Shown here: positions 46,565 through 56,961 of the stretch, piece after piece
Position numbering within the stretch: the stretch's first letter is position 1
Layout: each line of letters starts with the position of its first letter
NCBI RefSeq assembly: GCF_020379485.1
Contig: NC_063448.1
Span: forward strand, 19,491,726 to 19,555,725
DNA: 64,000 bases
Origin: Brassica napus
Taxonomy: Eukaryota > Streptophyta > Magnoliopsida > Brassicales > Brassicaceae
Direction of reading: 5' to 3'
Program-made: the position numbers and the translations under genes
Notes under the pieces: model-generated
The model's database searches: none
Told to the model about the DNA's origin: nothing
The model's input: the letters and a program-made list of their open reading frames with translations, nothing else

Positions 46565-46913
46565 GTATTTATAGTTGAAATCCTGCCGACAGACCGAGGA
46601 AATTCCGACAGAATTCCGACGGAAACGACTAGTTCGTCGGAATTTCCTCGGAATTTTTAAAATCTCTCAACGGCTATCTAACGGCTATAATATATCCTCG
46701 GAATTCATCGGTTTTTTCCGAGGAATACATTTTTCCTCGGTATTCCATAAGAATATTCCGACGGATTAATATTTCCTCGGAATTCCGTCGGTATATTCCG
46801 AGGAAACCAAATTTTGTGTTTCCTCGGAATATCCTCGGAAATTCCTCGGGATATTCCGAAGATTTCTTTTTCCGTCGGAATGTCTGTCAGAATACCGCTG
46901 TTTTCTTGTAGTG
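46565..46913 (-). repeat. CACTA subterminal repeats
   Basis: Repeated words TTCCTCGGAATT, TTCCGACGGA and TTCCGAGGAA in both orientations, ending with the CACTA terminus. Such blocks bind the second protein (TNPA type) in known CACTA elements. Confidence 0.75.
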
Positions 46914-47184
46914 ATCAAAGCTTTAATAACATGATTTGTGAAAGCAAATTGAGATCTCCTGTGGTTTTCAAGGGTATTACTGATGATGGTGAGCTTGTTT
47001 TTGCACCATATTTGTTGTCAGAATCGTACTGTATTCTATATTTCGATCCTAGTAGAAATAGTACAAGGGAAGCCTTGTTTGAAGGAGTTGAGGGTGAGAT
47101 TAGACGCTGTTGTGGAATTGCTACCAGCAATATGTACATTATGGATGTTTTCCCAAATCACATCCAGAGTGTCGTGTATTTGTA
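46914..47184 (+). pseudogene. F-box/FBA gene remnant, copy c (3' end)
   Basis: Directly after the CACTA end the sequence resumes in the FBA domain: SFNNMICESKLRSPVVFKGI, DDGELVFAP, SYCILYFDPSRNSTREALFE, then GEIRRCCG. The reading matches copies b and e codon by codon. Everything upstream of SFNN is gone, apart from the leader at 43250. A degenerate tail and 3' flank (CCCAAATCACATCCAGAGTG) follow. Confidence 0.8.
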
Positions 47185-47690
47185 AAGCAGGGCACTCTCT
47201 TGCTCAATGCTATTCATATATTTTCTTGTGATTTTTGTTTTGATTATTCCTTCATTCCCACTAAACTACCCTACTAAAAGGAGCCAAACTCTTAGTTTTG
47301 AGAAGAAAAAAAGACCTCACTAGGGATGACAAAAAAAAAAGATGACAAAAAAAAGGACCTCACTAGGAAACACATGGAAATAAATCATATAAGAACGACA
47401 GAACCATGTGGAATTCTGTTTTTAAGCATCACAAGTTTATTTGTAAATCTTACAATATTGGGAGCTGAAGAATCATGAAGAGTAATAATCAAAGATAGTC
47501 TTAGGCATTGCTAGTGTTCATTATGAGCTTTGATGCCCGACTGAAGGCTAGCCTTAGTTGTTACTTGTTACTAGGTGTCTCTTTGATGATGTTGATCTCG
47601 ATATTTTGGAAGATGCAGATGGAAACGAATGGACTTCAGCTTGCGTTGGTTTCTCTAAAGAGAATCTTGCGTTACTCTGAATCCACTGCC
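47185..47690 (+). pseudogene. F-box/FBA gene remnant, copy d
   Basis: After a spacer with CCAAACTCTTAGTTTTGAGA and ACCATGTGGAATTCTGTTTT, a scrap of the FBA domain is found at 47455-47660 (TTACAATATTGGGAGCTGAA; GGCTAGCCTTAGTTG; GATGCAGATGGAAACGAATG). Both the spacer and the scrap are paralogous to 51700-52140. It is broken by frameshifts and has no open frame. Confidence 0.65.
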
Positions 47691-48090
47691 TCACCAATTT
47701 CTTTTGTGAAATATATTTTATTTTTAAAAATCTATATATTTTAAAACTTATAGATATATACTTTTTTTTATTTAAGTTGTTTCATAAAATATGGAAAAAA
47801 AATTGTTATATATAATTATATATATATAAAGGAAAAGGAAATAAAATTAAAAACTTAACTAGAAATTTATCAAGCAGAAAAGAAAAAGAAATAATCTTAG
47901 TAATGTCAATTATGTGTAATTTACAATTCTTTAAGGATATGTTTGTAATTATGTTCAATTTAATTTACAATTCTTTAAGGTTATGGTATCTTTATCGGTT
48001 TTCCCAAGTCGAATATCGTATATCGTGCGGGCCTATAAGGAATTATATACATTGAACCCTAAGTAGAAACAATTCAAGTCATTGAGAAGA
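47691..48090 (+). other. AT-rich spacer and leader of F-box copy e
   Basis: A+T-rich to about 47990, then the leader shared by the copies (CGGTTTTCCCAAGTCG, AACCCTAAGTAGAAACAATT). Confidence 0.55.
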
Positions 48091-49180
48091 ATGAGGATTT
48101 TCAGGAAAAAAGTATCGTTGAGATGGATTAACAAGAGAAGACGAGAGAGATCATTCGGACATGACAAATCGCAAACAAAACATATCCCTCTTGATCTAAC
48201 CATGGAGATACTCTCAAGACTTCCTGTGAAATCAATCGTGAGATTTGGTTGTGTCTCGAAGCTATGGTCTACTTTAACCAGACATCAGAGTTTTATCAAC
48301 TTGTTCGCATCTCGGTCATCTTCAGGGCAACCACGTCTTCTGGTCACCTTCTCAACATGTTATAAGAAATATGGTATATCGTTTCCTCAGGACCAAAATC
48401 CTGACGGCTCTTATCCTCCCTTCTACAGTTTCCAAATTAAAACAGTAGTTATATGAGATATGTTCGATCCAAGAGCGTTGAGGGATTGATTTTACTACCC
48501 GGATTCAAAATTTGGAACCCAACCTTGAGGCAGTTTTCAGCCTTACCACATCCCAGTGAACATCCGAGTCAAGATTGTGAGTGTTATTTAGGATACGATC
48601 CATTGGAGGGTAAACACAAAGTTCTCTGCATAGTAGATAAAGAATATTCCGAGGAGTTGCAAGTTCTTACATTGGGAGCTCAAGAGTCATGGAGAGTAAT
48701 TACCAAAGGTATCCCTATGCATTTCCCAACTGGAGGACTTGGGCGATGTTTCAATGGAATTCTGTATTATGAAGCTCGTCTTCTTGGTGATGATAAAAAT
48801 ATAATAATGAGCTTTGATGTCAGATCTGAAAGTTTAGTCCGATAAAATATCCGGAGGGTCTGATGCTTGATATAATACAGGGAAGGCTAGCCATGGTTGC
48901 TTTTTGTTCTTTTTCAAATATTGTTGATCTCTACATTTTGAAGGATGAAGATGGACACGAATGGACGCATCAACGCTTTCTTAACATATTTGGTAAAAGC
49001 AAACTAAGGCTGGAACCTGTATATTTCAAGGGTATTACTGATGATGGTGAACTTGTTTTTGCACCAAATACATTTCCGGAGCCGTATTATATTATATATT
49101 TCGATCCGAGGAAAAATAGTACTAGAGAAGCTTTATTTCAAGGAGTTAAAGGTGAGATTAGACGCCGTCTTGGACCTTAG
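48091..49180 (+). pseudogene. F-box/FBA protein pseudogene, copy e (best preserved)
   Basis: The F-box lies near the N-terminus: IPLDLTMEILSRLPVKSIVR, then FGCVSKLWSTLTRHQSFINL. The type-3 F-box-associated domain follows: [83 protein letters not shown]. Total length would be about 360 aa. Two single-base frameshifts break it: one near 48450 (between KT and SYMRYVRSKS) and one near 48832 (GAAAGTTTAGTCC, where copy b has GAAAGTTTCAGTCC). The stop TAG at 49178 is formed by the edge of the Harbinger insertion. The product of an intact copy would be a substrate adaptor of an SCF E3 ubiquitin ligase; the target is unknown. Confidence 0.88.
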
Positions 49181-49484
49181 GCCATGATTATCGGCGTCCC
49201 AAAGGAGATATCTTAGCATTAATCGGATTTTAATTAAATGAAAAACATGCAATTAAAACTGGGACGGCCTTAGTTAAGAGTTTTTCGGTGGCGTCCTAAG
49301 GAGACACGTGCCGTGTCGCGAATGGCCGAAAAAAAAGGGTAGGGCAAAATCGATTTGGGAACGAGAAACACTTTCCTCGTCGGATCTCTCTTCTCTCTCG
49401 ATCTCTCTTCTCTATCGATCTCTCCTCTTCTCTCCTGATCTCTCGGTTCTCTCTTCTATCTCGAAATCTTGATATCTCGACGGT

Positions 49485-49760
49485 GCTCTCGCGACGGTTC
49501 TCTCGACGGTGCTCTCTCGACGGTGCTCTCTCGACGGTGCTCTCTCGACGGTTCTCTCGAGGATTCTCTCGATATCTCGACGGTGCTCTCTCGACTCTCG
49601 GCGGTTCTCCTCTCGATCTCTCGACGGTTCTCCTCTCGACTCTCGACGGTTCTCTTCTCGATCTCTCGACGGTTCTCCTCTCGACTCTCGACGGTTCTCT
49701 CTCGACTCTCGACGGTTCTCTCTCGACTCAACAGCGGTTCTCTCTCGACTCAACAGCGTA
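49485..49760 (+). repeat. CTCTCGACGGTT minisatellite
   Basis: About 20 imperfect units based on TCTCGACGGTTCTC or TCTCGACGGTGCTC, with some longer units CTCTCGACTCTCGACGGTTC. Because there are almost no stops in the repeat, all frames look open. It lies in the 5' part of the Harbinger element. Confidence 0.8.
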
Positions 49761-50500
49761 TTCCTCGATTCGAAGTTGAAGAGGGTAGGTGTTCCTCCTC
49801 CGTATTGAGTCTTTGCATGTATTAGGATTTCGATCGCCTTGTAGAATTAGGGATTTCAAAAATCTATAATCGGCTTTCTAGTCTGTGAGAGTGTGAGAGA
49901 GTGTGCTTATTTGATGAAAGTGATATATATGTGTTTCGGAAATCAATACTAATTTGATGAAACTGATTTTTTTTTTCATATGATTCTGAGTCTTTTGTTA
50001 GGTGTGGTTCGTCTGCAATTACCGGGAAAGGAAACAACTCTAAGTAAGAACAATCATTTCGTCCAAAGTTGAAGGTAATTGACTTTCTCTTCAGCTCTCA
50101 AAGTAATCTTGTTCGTATAATGACATGATAGTAATCTAGTTTGTATTCTTGAAATAACTCTCTAGTTTGTTTGCAACCAAATCGTCTAGACTTGGACTCT
50201 TGTTTCTGTAATAAACTATGCTAGTTTGTATACCTTTATTGCTAGTTTGCCATGTTTGAAATGAAAGGCTAGTTTGATTGCGACCAAGTCTATTATGTAA
50301 ATGTCATCATTAACGGTTACTTAATGCACTTGCAAAGTTGGTTGTGTAATGTGTAATAACTGAGATGTACTTTGGTAGTTAAGTCATTATGGTTATGTTA
50401 ATTACAATTTCATCTATTAAACCGAGCTTCTAGGAGATAATCTTTTCTCCATCATCTTCTTTCTCTTCTCTTCTCGGGTCCCTTCTCTCTTCTTACTGCT

Positions 50501-50720
50501 ATGAATCCATTGAATCCGTATAGCCAGTCCTCTGGTTATATGGGCCTTCTTCACGGTCAACATGAAAGTGTTCTCCCTGAAAACTCTCCTTATGAGAGAG
50601 TTTTCATTCTGGATCTTCAGAAATCCCTCAATTCAGTTCTCAACAATGTGAGGCTCCAACTCCACCTACAGACATATCCGTGGAGCGTGGGAAGAGACAC
50701 AAATGGACCCCAGCGGATGA
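50501..50720 (+). pseudogene. Remnant of the Harbinger Myb-like ORF1
   Basis: The frame starts MNPLNPYSQSSGYMGLLHGQ and has the ESVLPENSPYERV words typical of the Myb/SANT-like second protein of crucifer Harbinger elements, which helps the transposase bind DNA. In annotations of this plant family it is often mislabelled as a glutathione transferase T3-like protein. A frameshift lies between about 50600 and 50650, since EAPTPPTDISVERGKRHKWT is in another frame. After WTPADDE the SANT domain is cut off by the deletion that joins it to the transposase. Confidence 0.65.
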
Positions 50721-51246
50721 CGAAATAATTAACGGAAACGCTCTGGAATTCAATTTCCATGTCAACGGAAGGGAGTACCATTTGGCTTACTATCTCGCCG
50801 ATGGTATTTATCCGAAATGGGCTACTTTTATTCAATATATCCGACTCCCACAAGGTCCAAAACATTGTTTATTTGCTAAAAACCAAGAAGCCGTGCGAAA
50901 AGATGTTGAGTGTGCCTTCGGAGTCCTGCAAGCTAGATTCGCGGTTGTTAGAAATCCATCTAATTTTTGGGATAAAAACAAAATAGGAAATATTATGAGA
51001 GCATGTATCATACTCCATAATATGATTGTCGAATATGAACGAGATTCCTACACTAACGCTTCAGAATTTCAACAAGGAGAAGATGTGGATCCCACTTTTG
51101 TAGTCAAAGGGACTACAAATCTCGGTACTACAAAGGGACGTCGAGCAGAAGTTCGGGATACAGAAGACCATCAACAATTAAAAAAAGATTTGATAGAAAA
51201 TATATGGGCTAAATTTGGACATTTCCCGAATATCTACAATGTTTAA
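50680..51246 (+). pseudogene. Fusion of ORF1 stub and C-terminal half of Harbinger transposase
   Basis: The frame begins VERGKRHKWTPADDE from the Myb-like ORF1. From LEFNFHVNGREYHLAYYLAD it is the C-terminal part of a plant Harbinger (DDE_Tnp4-like) transposase: KHCLFAKNQEAVRKDVECAF, GVLQARFAVVRNPSNFWDKN, then MRACIILHNMIVEYERDSY. The last catalytic acid (in DVECAFG) is there, but the N-terminal half with the first acidic residue is missing. About 187 codons are open without a stop. The join at 50722-50740 looks like an internal deletion in the element. The product cannot catalyse transposition. Confidence 0.7.
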
Positions 51247-51552
51247 GTTTCTATGAATTCAATAAAATGTTTGTTTGCTTTTTTTAATGTTCGTAATTTT
51301 TTTCCTTGTTTTTTTTCCAAGTTTGTAATTTTCTCATGTTTTATATTTTAATGTTAAATGTTTTATTTTAATTTTATCTTTTAAATGTCATTACTTATTA
51401 AAAATAAATAATTTATTTACTAAGAGATATCTAAAAATCCTACCAATAATCTTAACTTTTAGTATTGTCTTTAACTTTTTCTCTTAACATCAAAATAATA
51501 TTAAACTAATCTAAGGACTTAGAAATTAGTCCCACCAATAATCATGCCCGTA

Positions 51553-52310
51553 TATCTACTATTACAACAGGGTTGATTTCCCAAATCACATCGAGAGTCT
51601 CTCGTCTTTGTAAAAGCAGCACACTCACTCGCTCAATGCTCTTCCTATGTTTCCTTTGGTTCCCTTTCATTGACAATTATTTTTTAATGAAAACTATTTG
51701 ATTAGCTTATGTGTTTATGATATTTGTTTGATCTTTCTTTCATTCTCACTAATGTGCTCTACTAAAAATAACCAAACTCTTAGTTTTGAAAATTAGAAAA
51801 AGACCTCACTAGGAACACATGGAAAATATAATCACATGAGAAAGACATAACCATGTGGAATTCTGTTTTTTCAACATCACAAGTTTATTTGTAGATCTTA
51901 CATTGGGAGATCAAGAATCATGGAGAGTAATAACCAAAGATATCATTGGGCATTGCCAGACTGAAGCAATGGGCAATGCTTCAGGGGAATTCTGTATAGC
52001 TCATGTTCTTTGTGATGATCATTGTATTATCGTGAGGTTTGATGTCAAATCTGAAAACTTCAATGCTCCGATAAAGTTTCCAGATAATTTAACTAATTTT
52101 GTTTCTCATACGATAATCTTCTTATGAGGGAAGGCTGCTAGGTGTCATACGATATGCGCTTTCTCCATATACGTTGTAAGAGGGGATGGGGGACTGTGCT
52201 GGTGAGCCTATAGACGCGCCATAAAGTGTGTTTTCTGAATTGTCTTAGGTTCTATATTTCGATCAAGGGTACTAGAGAAGCCTTCTTTGAAGGGTACTGA
52301 ATATTTGGTT
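51553..52310 (+). pseudogene. 3' flank of F-box copy e and FBA remnant, copy f
   Basis: 51570-51830 is the 3' flank and spacer of copy e (CCCAAATCACATCGAGAGTC; CCAAACTCTTAGTTTTGAAA), paralogous to 47140-47330. 51850-52300 is an FBA scrap: the frame reads LTLGDQESWRVITKDIIGHC and later RFDVKSENFNAPIKFP. It is broken after that. AGGGTACTAGAGAAGCCTTC near 52266 is the last homologous piece. Confidence 0.65.
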
Positions 52311-53646
52311 GAGAGAATCATATGACTTCACAGACTCCCGCTGATTCCTAAATAAACAGAATAACAGATTCTAGCACATTTTTAAGACAACAAACCAGCC
52401 ACAAGAATCACTTATGTATGACTAAAACTGAAAGGGATATTTGTTTCCACGCAAGATTCAGAAGTCTTACGGCGATCAGAACATTAATTCAACTACAATA
52501 GAAACTCTATAAATTAATACTCGAAAAATTAATATACTATAAATTAATAAATTTTTTCACTCTCAAGTTGGACCGATTCAAAATATAATACAAATTAATA
52601 AGATAATAAGATAATATTTATTTAGAAAATATGTAAAATATATGGTCACATTAAAATCATAAATTAATAATTTATATATATATATATTATATAAATAAAA
52701 AAAATATTGTTTATTTTATATTTACAATATAATTCATCTCTCTTTTTCTTAACACTTGAATATATATTTTAATAATATTTAGTAAAATTATATCTAAACA
52801 ACATTTAAAATCTATGAAACACATTTTGTATACACTAAATAATATAATCAGTAATAAGAAAATTGATTTTCTAAAATTTAACTAATGTATATACAGTAAA
52901 ATCAAAAAATATATTTTTTGTAAATTAACTATTCTATAAATTAATAAAATACTATGGTCACAACTATTGATTTATAGATTTTTATTTTTAATGCATAATC
53001 GATCGCTGTACATTTATTGTGGTATTCCACAACAGATTTTTAGATTTGTCTCTTTGGATTTTATATTTTCTTTCACGAATGAATTTTATTAAATTGGGTG
53101 TTGCTCTGTAGAGTGATCGCTGCAAATCAATCTTATGTAAAGAAAAAGTATTTTTTTTAATTGTTCTAATATCAAAGAAATCCATAAAATAAATGAATTA
53201 AAATGTCTAGTAGTTTCCAATGGAAAATCTATACTATTATTTGCGAAGTAAATTTTCTCGTTCGAACTCTCACGATAAAAATTAAAGTGGTTAATGTCAT
53301 TGTTACCTTTCATAAAATTTTATATTATAATTTCTATATTATATAATTTTTAAAAGTCATATTAACAACATAAATGTATGTAATACGAGGATACATCAAA
53401 GTATAAATTATTTTTAATAAATATTTTGAATAAATGAACAATTATGATAGTTTTTAAATTCATAATGCATTTACTTATAATTATTTGAAAATTATTATGT
53501 CCGCACACCTAGTTTTAAAAATATTGAACTTCATTTTTTTATTTTTAATGGAACATAATTTCCATTTGTTATAAAGTACTAGAACTATTTTCGTTCACGG
53601 TCTATCGTATATGGTGAAGTCTACGCATATTATTATTTTTTATATA
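52311..53646. other. F-box 3' flank and AT-rich repeats
   Basis: 52380-52490 and 52985-53140 (ATCGATCGCTGTACATTTAT, TTAAATTGGGTGTTGCTC) are the 3' flank of copy f. Between them (52495-52985) is an A+T-rich insertion with repeated CTATAAATTAATA words near both ends, probably a small element. 53580-53630 weakly resembles an F-box leader. No gene. Confidence 0.4.
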
Positions 53647-54412
53647 TCCCCTATATATTAACAGAGAAACATTACAATATTTGAGGTTTTCATGCGTCAT
53701 CACCACAATAATTTTTAGAATTTCTAAATAAATAGGTTGGTCCATCTAAATATATAATAAGTTATTTATTAAACTAACAATAAATTAATTATTAATGTTC
53801 TTCATTTTTTCCATAAATAAAAAGTATGGAATTTCTTAATGTGGTTAAAGTGTATATGACAATTAATGATTTTGAATAATAAAGATTTGATAAAAATTAG
53901 TGTATCTTTTTTCATTTTATTCAATTTTATATTATTAAAATAATTTAAACAACCACATTAATCATATAATAAAAATTTTGATTTTTCCGTATATGTTATA
54001 TCTTGAATTTTTAAAAATGACTATAAATTACTAAAACTGTTAAAAGTCTCACATGAACTATGATTTAAATTTTTTGTTATGGCAAAATACAAATGATTAC
54101 AAAATCATATAAGTATGAAATTTCATTTAATAAATATTAAGATTAAAATATATATACATGTATATATTAATATATTTTAAATTAAACTATATACCATATA
54201 AAAATACATAAATATTTTAAATTTGCTTTGAACAATTTTTTGATAAAAGGTTTGAACAAATATTGACAACTTAATATTTAAATTTTAAATTTTGTATTAA
54301 TTTTTTTTATAATTATAAATTATTACAACTATTAAATATCGAAAAATGAAATTTTTTGTTATCAGTGATTTAAAGTTTTTGTTATAAAAAGGTACAAATG
54401 ATCAAAAAATTA
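53647..54412 (+). mobile_element. 5' part of a Helitron related to the one at 18809-21063
   Basis: The 5' end TCCCCTATATATTAACAGAG follows a host A. The sequence then resembles the reverse complement of the interior of the first Helitron (TAGGTTGGTCCATCT; TTATATTATTAAAATAA; TATGTTATATCTTGAATTTT). No 3' hairpin or CTRR end is found; homology stops where purine-permease coding sequence starts, so the 3' part is lost or cannot be recognised. Confidence 0.65.
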
Positions 54413-54592
54413 TGAGTTTTTGGAAGCATTCTCGATACCGCAGCTCAAACAATCAACAAAAACAGCATTGATGGTCAAAAGAGTGAACTTGTGGTTAACC
54501 ATGAAATATGAGAAGATAGCTACGAAAGCTAAATGTGATACAATGATGAGTGTAACTGTTGAAACTAGGAGATAAGCTATATGTATGCATGT

Positions 54593-54875
54593 AGTTATCA
54601 AAGCCAGACCGGGTGATTGTGGTCGAGTGGTAAGGAGACGGGACTGAGACGCCAACACGTTTCAGGTTTGATCTACCTGCTGCGCGAAATTAAGTCACAA
54701 TTATCCTGGTCACCTAACACGGATATGGGCCTATGCTTTAGGGCTCATTTTAATACCCGGAGAGAGGGTCTATCCGTGGGCTGCACCTCCCCTTGGGGAT
54801 TAGTCTGGGCCTCTCTATAGATCTTGGATACCCCAGGTTAATCAAAAAAAAAAAAAAAAAGTTATGAAAGCCAGA
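54593..54875 (+). mobile_element. SINE with ~15-bp target duplication
   Basis: Body 54609-54860. It has an A-box-like GTGGTCGAGTGGTAAGG near 54619, a B-box-like CAGGTTTGATC near 54662 and an A17 tail. AGTTATCAAAGCCAGA (54593-54608) and AGTTATGAAAGCCAGA (54860-54875) flank it, with one mismatch. It was inserted into the PUP pseudogene coding sequence. Confidence 0.85.
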
Positions 54876-54975
54876 TAGAATTCCTATCTGAATAACCGCC
54901 ATAATTAAAACACAGGTGTTGGAGATTGGCTTAGCACAAACCCAAGAATAAGCTAGGACCAAAATTAGAACTATA

Positions 54976-55700
54976 CCATTGTACTCAATCGTCTAGAAAC
55001 GCACCTTCACAAAAACGATCATACACACTTAGAGATCTTCACCATAAATCATCAACGTAGATCGCCTTAGACAACATATTCTCTTCAGAAGAGATCCCTT
55101 CTAGATGACCTCAAATCCCGATAAAGAGACCTCGTTTAGTGTTGACATTTAAACATCACAGCTCTGATACCATATTGCAAACTGCAGAAATTCATATTTC
55201 TTTTGTTCTGTTTTTGTTCCTGTTCAAAAATACAAAAACGTTTTTGGACTTGGAAAGCTTAGAGTGAAGTAGATCGAGAAACTGATTTTTTTCACTTACT
55301 TACATTACACAACATTGGCCACTACATATATAGAGAAAACAGAACACTCTCGATCTTTTCTATGACATACCTTATTTTAGACTTGGACTTAGGAGTACTC
55401 TTCATATATAGCCCACACTTTTTGACTTATACTCAGACAACTGCAACAAGAAAAAACACAAAGACTTTTTCATACCAAAACAACAAGTACCTTGACTTAT
55501 TACTCTTCTTTTCCCACGTTTTATGTTTTGTGGTTTGAGAACAAATAGGATCATTCAACATTTAGACGATCTTTGTTTAGATGACATATTTAGATCTTGT
55601 AATCGAGAGTTATTTTGTTTACTCGATTATCAATACGAAAATCTCCAAACCATTTAGACACTAAATACGCTATTTCTTACTGATAAACTATGTGATCAAC
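54976..55700 (-). mobile_element. Copia-type retrotransposon relic in the PUP pseudogene
   Basis: AGCTCTGATACCATATTGC at 55161 gives TGGTATCAGAGC on the minus strand, the initiator-Met tRNA primer site. The bases to its right, starting at TGCAAACTGCAGAAATTC, would then be LTR sequence. There is no coding content and no matching second LTR was found. It separates two exon parts of the PUP gene. Confidence 0.4.
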
Positions 55701-55751
55701 AACGCGGTCTAATGCGAAAGAAAGGTGTATTCTCGCTTCCATTGTTACTTA

Positions 55752-56961
55752 TGTGCCGGTAGGGATGTTAATATGGACTCAACCTAACAGGGTTAGGGCT
55801 AACACTGCAAACCCATTTGTAACCCTAACCCGTATTTTTTAAACAGGGTTTAAACAGGGTTAGCCCTAATAGAATCAGGGTTTAAATTCTAACCTTTTTA
55901 TTTTGATTCACACAACTATTATACGATATTTAATAATGTTTTTCACCAAAAAAAACTTAAAGTCGAGTTTTTTCGCCAAAAACTAAACAACGAAATTTTC
56001 CGTCGAAACCGCAAAATCGAGTTTTCAACTAAAACAACAAAATCGAGTTTTCCCTCCAAAAACGCAAAATCGAGTTTTTCGTTAAAACTTCAAAATCGAG
56101 TTTTCCCGCCAAAAAACAAAATCGAGTTTTTCGCCAAAACCTCAAAATCGAATTTTCTCGTGAAAACGTAAAATTAAGTTTTTCTGGAAAACCCGTAAAA
56201 CTCAATTTCACGGTTTTGGCGGGAAAACTCGATATTGCGGTTTCGGCGGAAAACTCGTTTTTGTTGTTTCGGCGGAAAAACGCGATTTTGTTGTTTTGGC
56301 GGGAAAACTCGATTTGCCGGTTTCGGTGGGAAAACTCGTTTTTTGCGGTTTTGGCGGGAAAACTCGATTTTGCGGTTTTGGCGGGAAAACTCGATTTTGC
56401 GGTTTTGAGGGGAAAAACTAGATTTTGCGGGAAAACTCGATTTGCCGGTTTCGGCGGAAAACTTGATTTTGCTGTTTCGGCGGGAAAACGCGATTTTACA
56501 GTTTTGGCGAGAAAACTCGATTTGCAGGTTTTGACAGGAAAACTCGATTTTGCGGTTTTTGCGGGAAAACTCGATTTTACGGTTTTGGCGGGAAAACTTG
56601 ATTTTGTGATTTTGGTGGATATACTCAAATTAGGTTTTGGCGGAAAAAACACAATTTTTGTTTTTTTACGGAAAAACTTTATTCTTAGTTGTGGAGCAAA
56701 AACTCGATTTTGCGATTTTGGGAGAAAAACTTTTGATTTTGATGCTCAACAAATTGGAGGAAAGAATCATATCATATCTTAATTTTTCTAGTTTTATCTT
56801 TAAAATTTAAGAACAAAAATAAATAAAATATTTTTTTCAATTAAATGAGCTAACCCCGGTACCAACCATAAACCTTGATTATAATAGGGTTAAAATAGGA
56901 TCGGGTTAAAATAGCGATGGGCTTATGCCCTAACCCTGTAGTTAACGTCCCTATGTGCCGG
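55752..56961. mobile_element. hAT element with inverted minisatellite and perfect 8-bp target duplication
   Basis: Element 55760-56953. TGTGCCGG lies at 55752-55759 and 56954-56961. Ends are TAGGGATGTTAATATGG and, on the minus strand, TAGGGACGTTAACTACAG. Next to the ends are AACAGGGTTAGGGCTAA-like words. The centre is a minisatellite in two opposite orientations. It interrupts the coding sequence of the PUP pseudogene. No transposase. Confidence 0.85.
55960..56740. repeat. Head-to-head minisatellite, ~25-27-bp unit
   Basis: Right of ~56205 the unit is TTTTGGCGGGAAAACTCGAT plus TTTGCGG, in about 18 imperfect copies. Left of that point the same unit is found in reverse complement (AAATCGAGTTTTCCCGCCAA-like), in about 8 copies. 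Both strands show long open frames only because the unit lacks stops. Confidence 0.8.

Larger units (their letters stand above)
43357..46913 (-). mobile_element. CACTA (En/Spm) element, one end missing
   Basis: The 5' end on the minus strand is at 46913 and reads CACTACAAGAAAACAGCGGT, the standard CACTA terminus. Next to it lies a subterminal block with many copies of TTCCTCGGAATTCC and TTCCGACGGA (46570-46900). The element carries a TNP2-like transposase gene. No second CACTA end is found between the end of the gene and F-box sequence at ~43352, so the 3' end is lost. Confidence 0.8.
49177..51552. mobile_element. Internally deleted PIF/Harbinger element
   Basis: The element is 49180-51549. 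The left end GGCCATGATTATCGGCGTCC and the right end on the minus strand, GGGCATGATTATTGGTGGGA, are an imperfect inverted repeat of the type common in plant Harbinger elements. Flanks TTA (49177-49179) and GTA (51550-51552) fit the 3-bp TTA/TAA target with one change. It holds a minisatellite, a remnant of the Myb-like ORF1 and the C-terminal part of the transposase. It is inserted in the end of F-box copy e. Confidence 0.8.

Noticed and set aside
49412..49825. Several 90-118-codon open frames on both strands, Arg/Glu/Ser-rich
   Set aside because: They come from the CTCTCGACGGTT minisatellite in the Harbinger element; no single frame is favoured.
56029..56782. Two long overlapping open frames (207 and 188 codons) on opposite strands
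   Set aside because: Both are translations of a 25-27-bp minisatellite without stop codons. The peptide is a monotonous repeat (KTAKSSFPAK or GKLDFAVLA type) with no domain.
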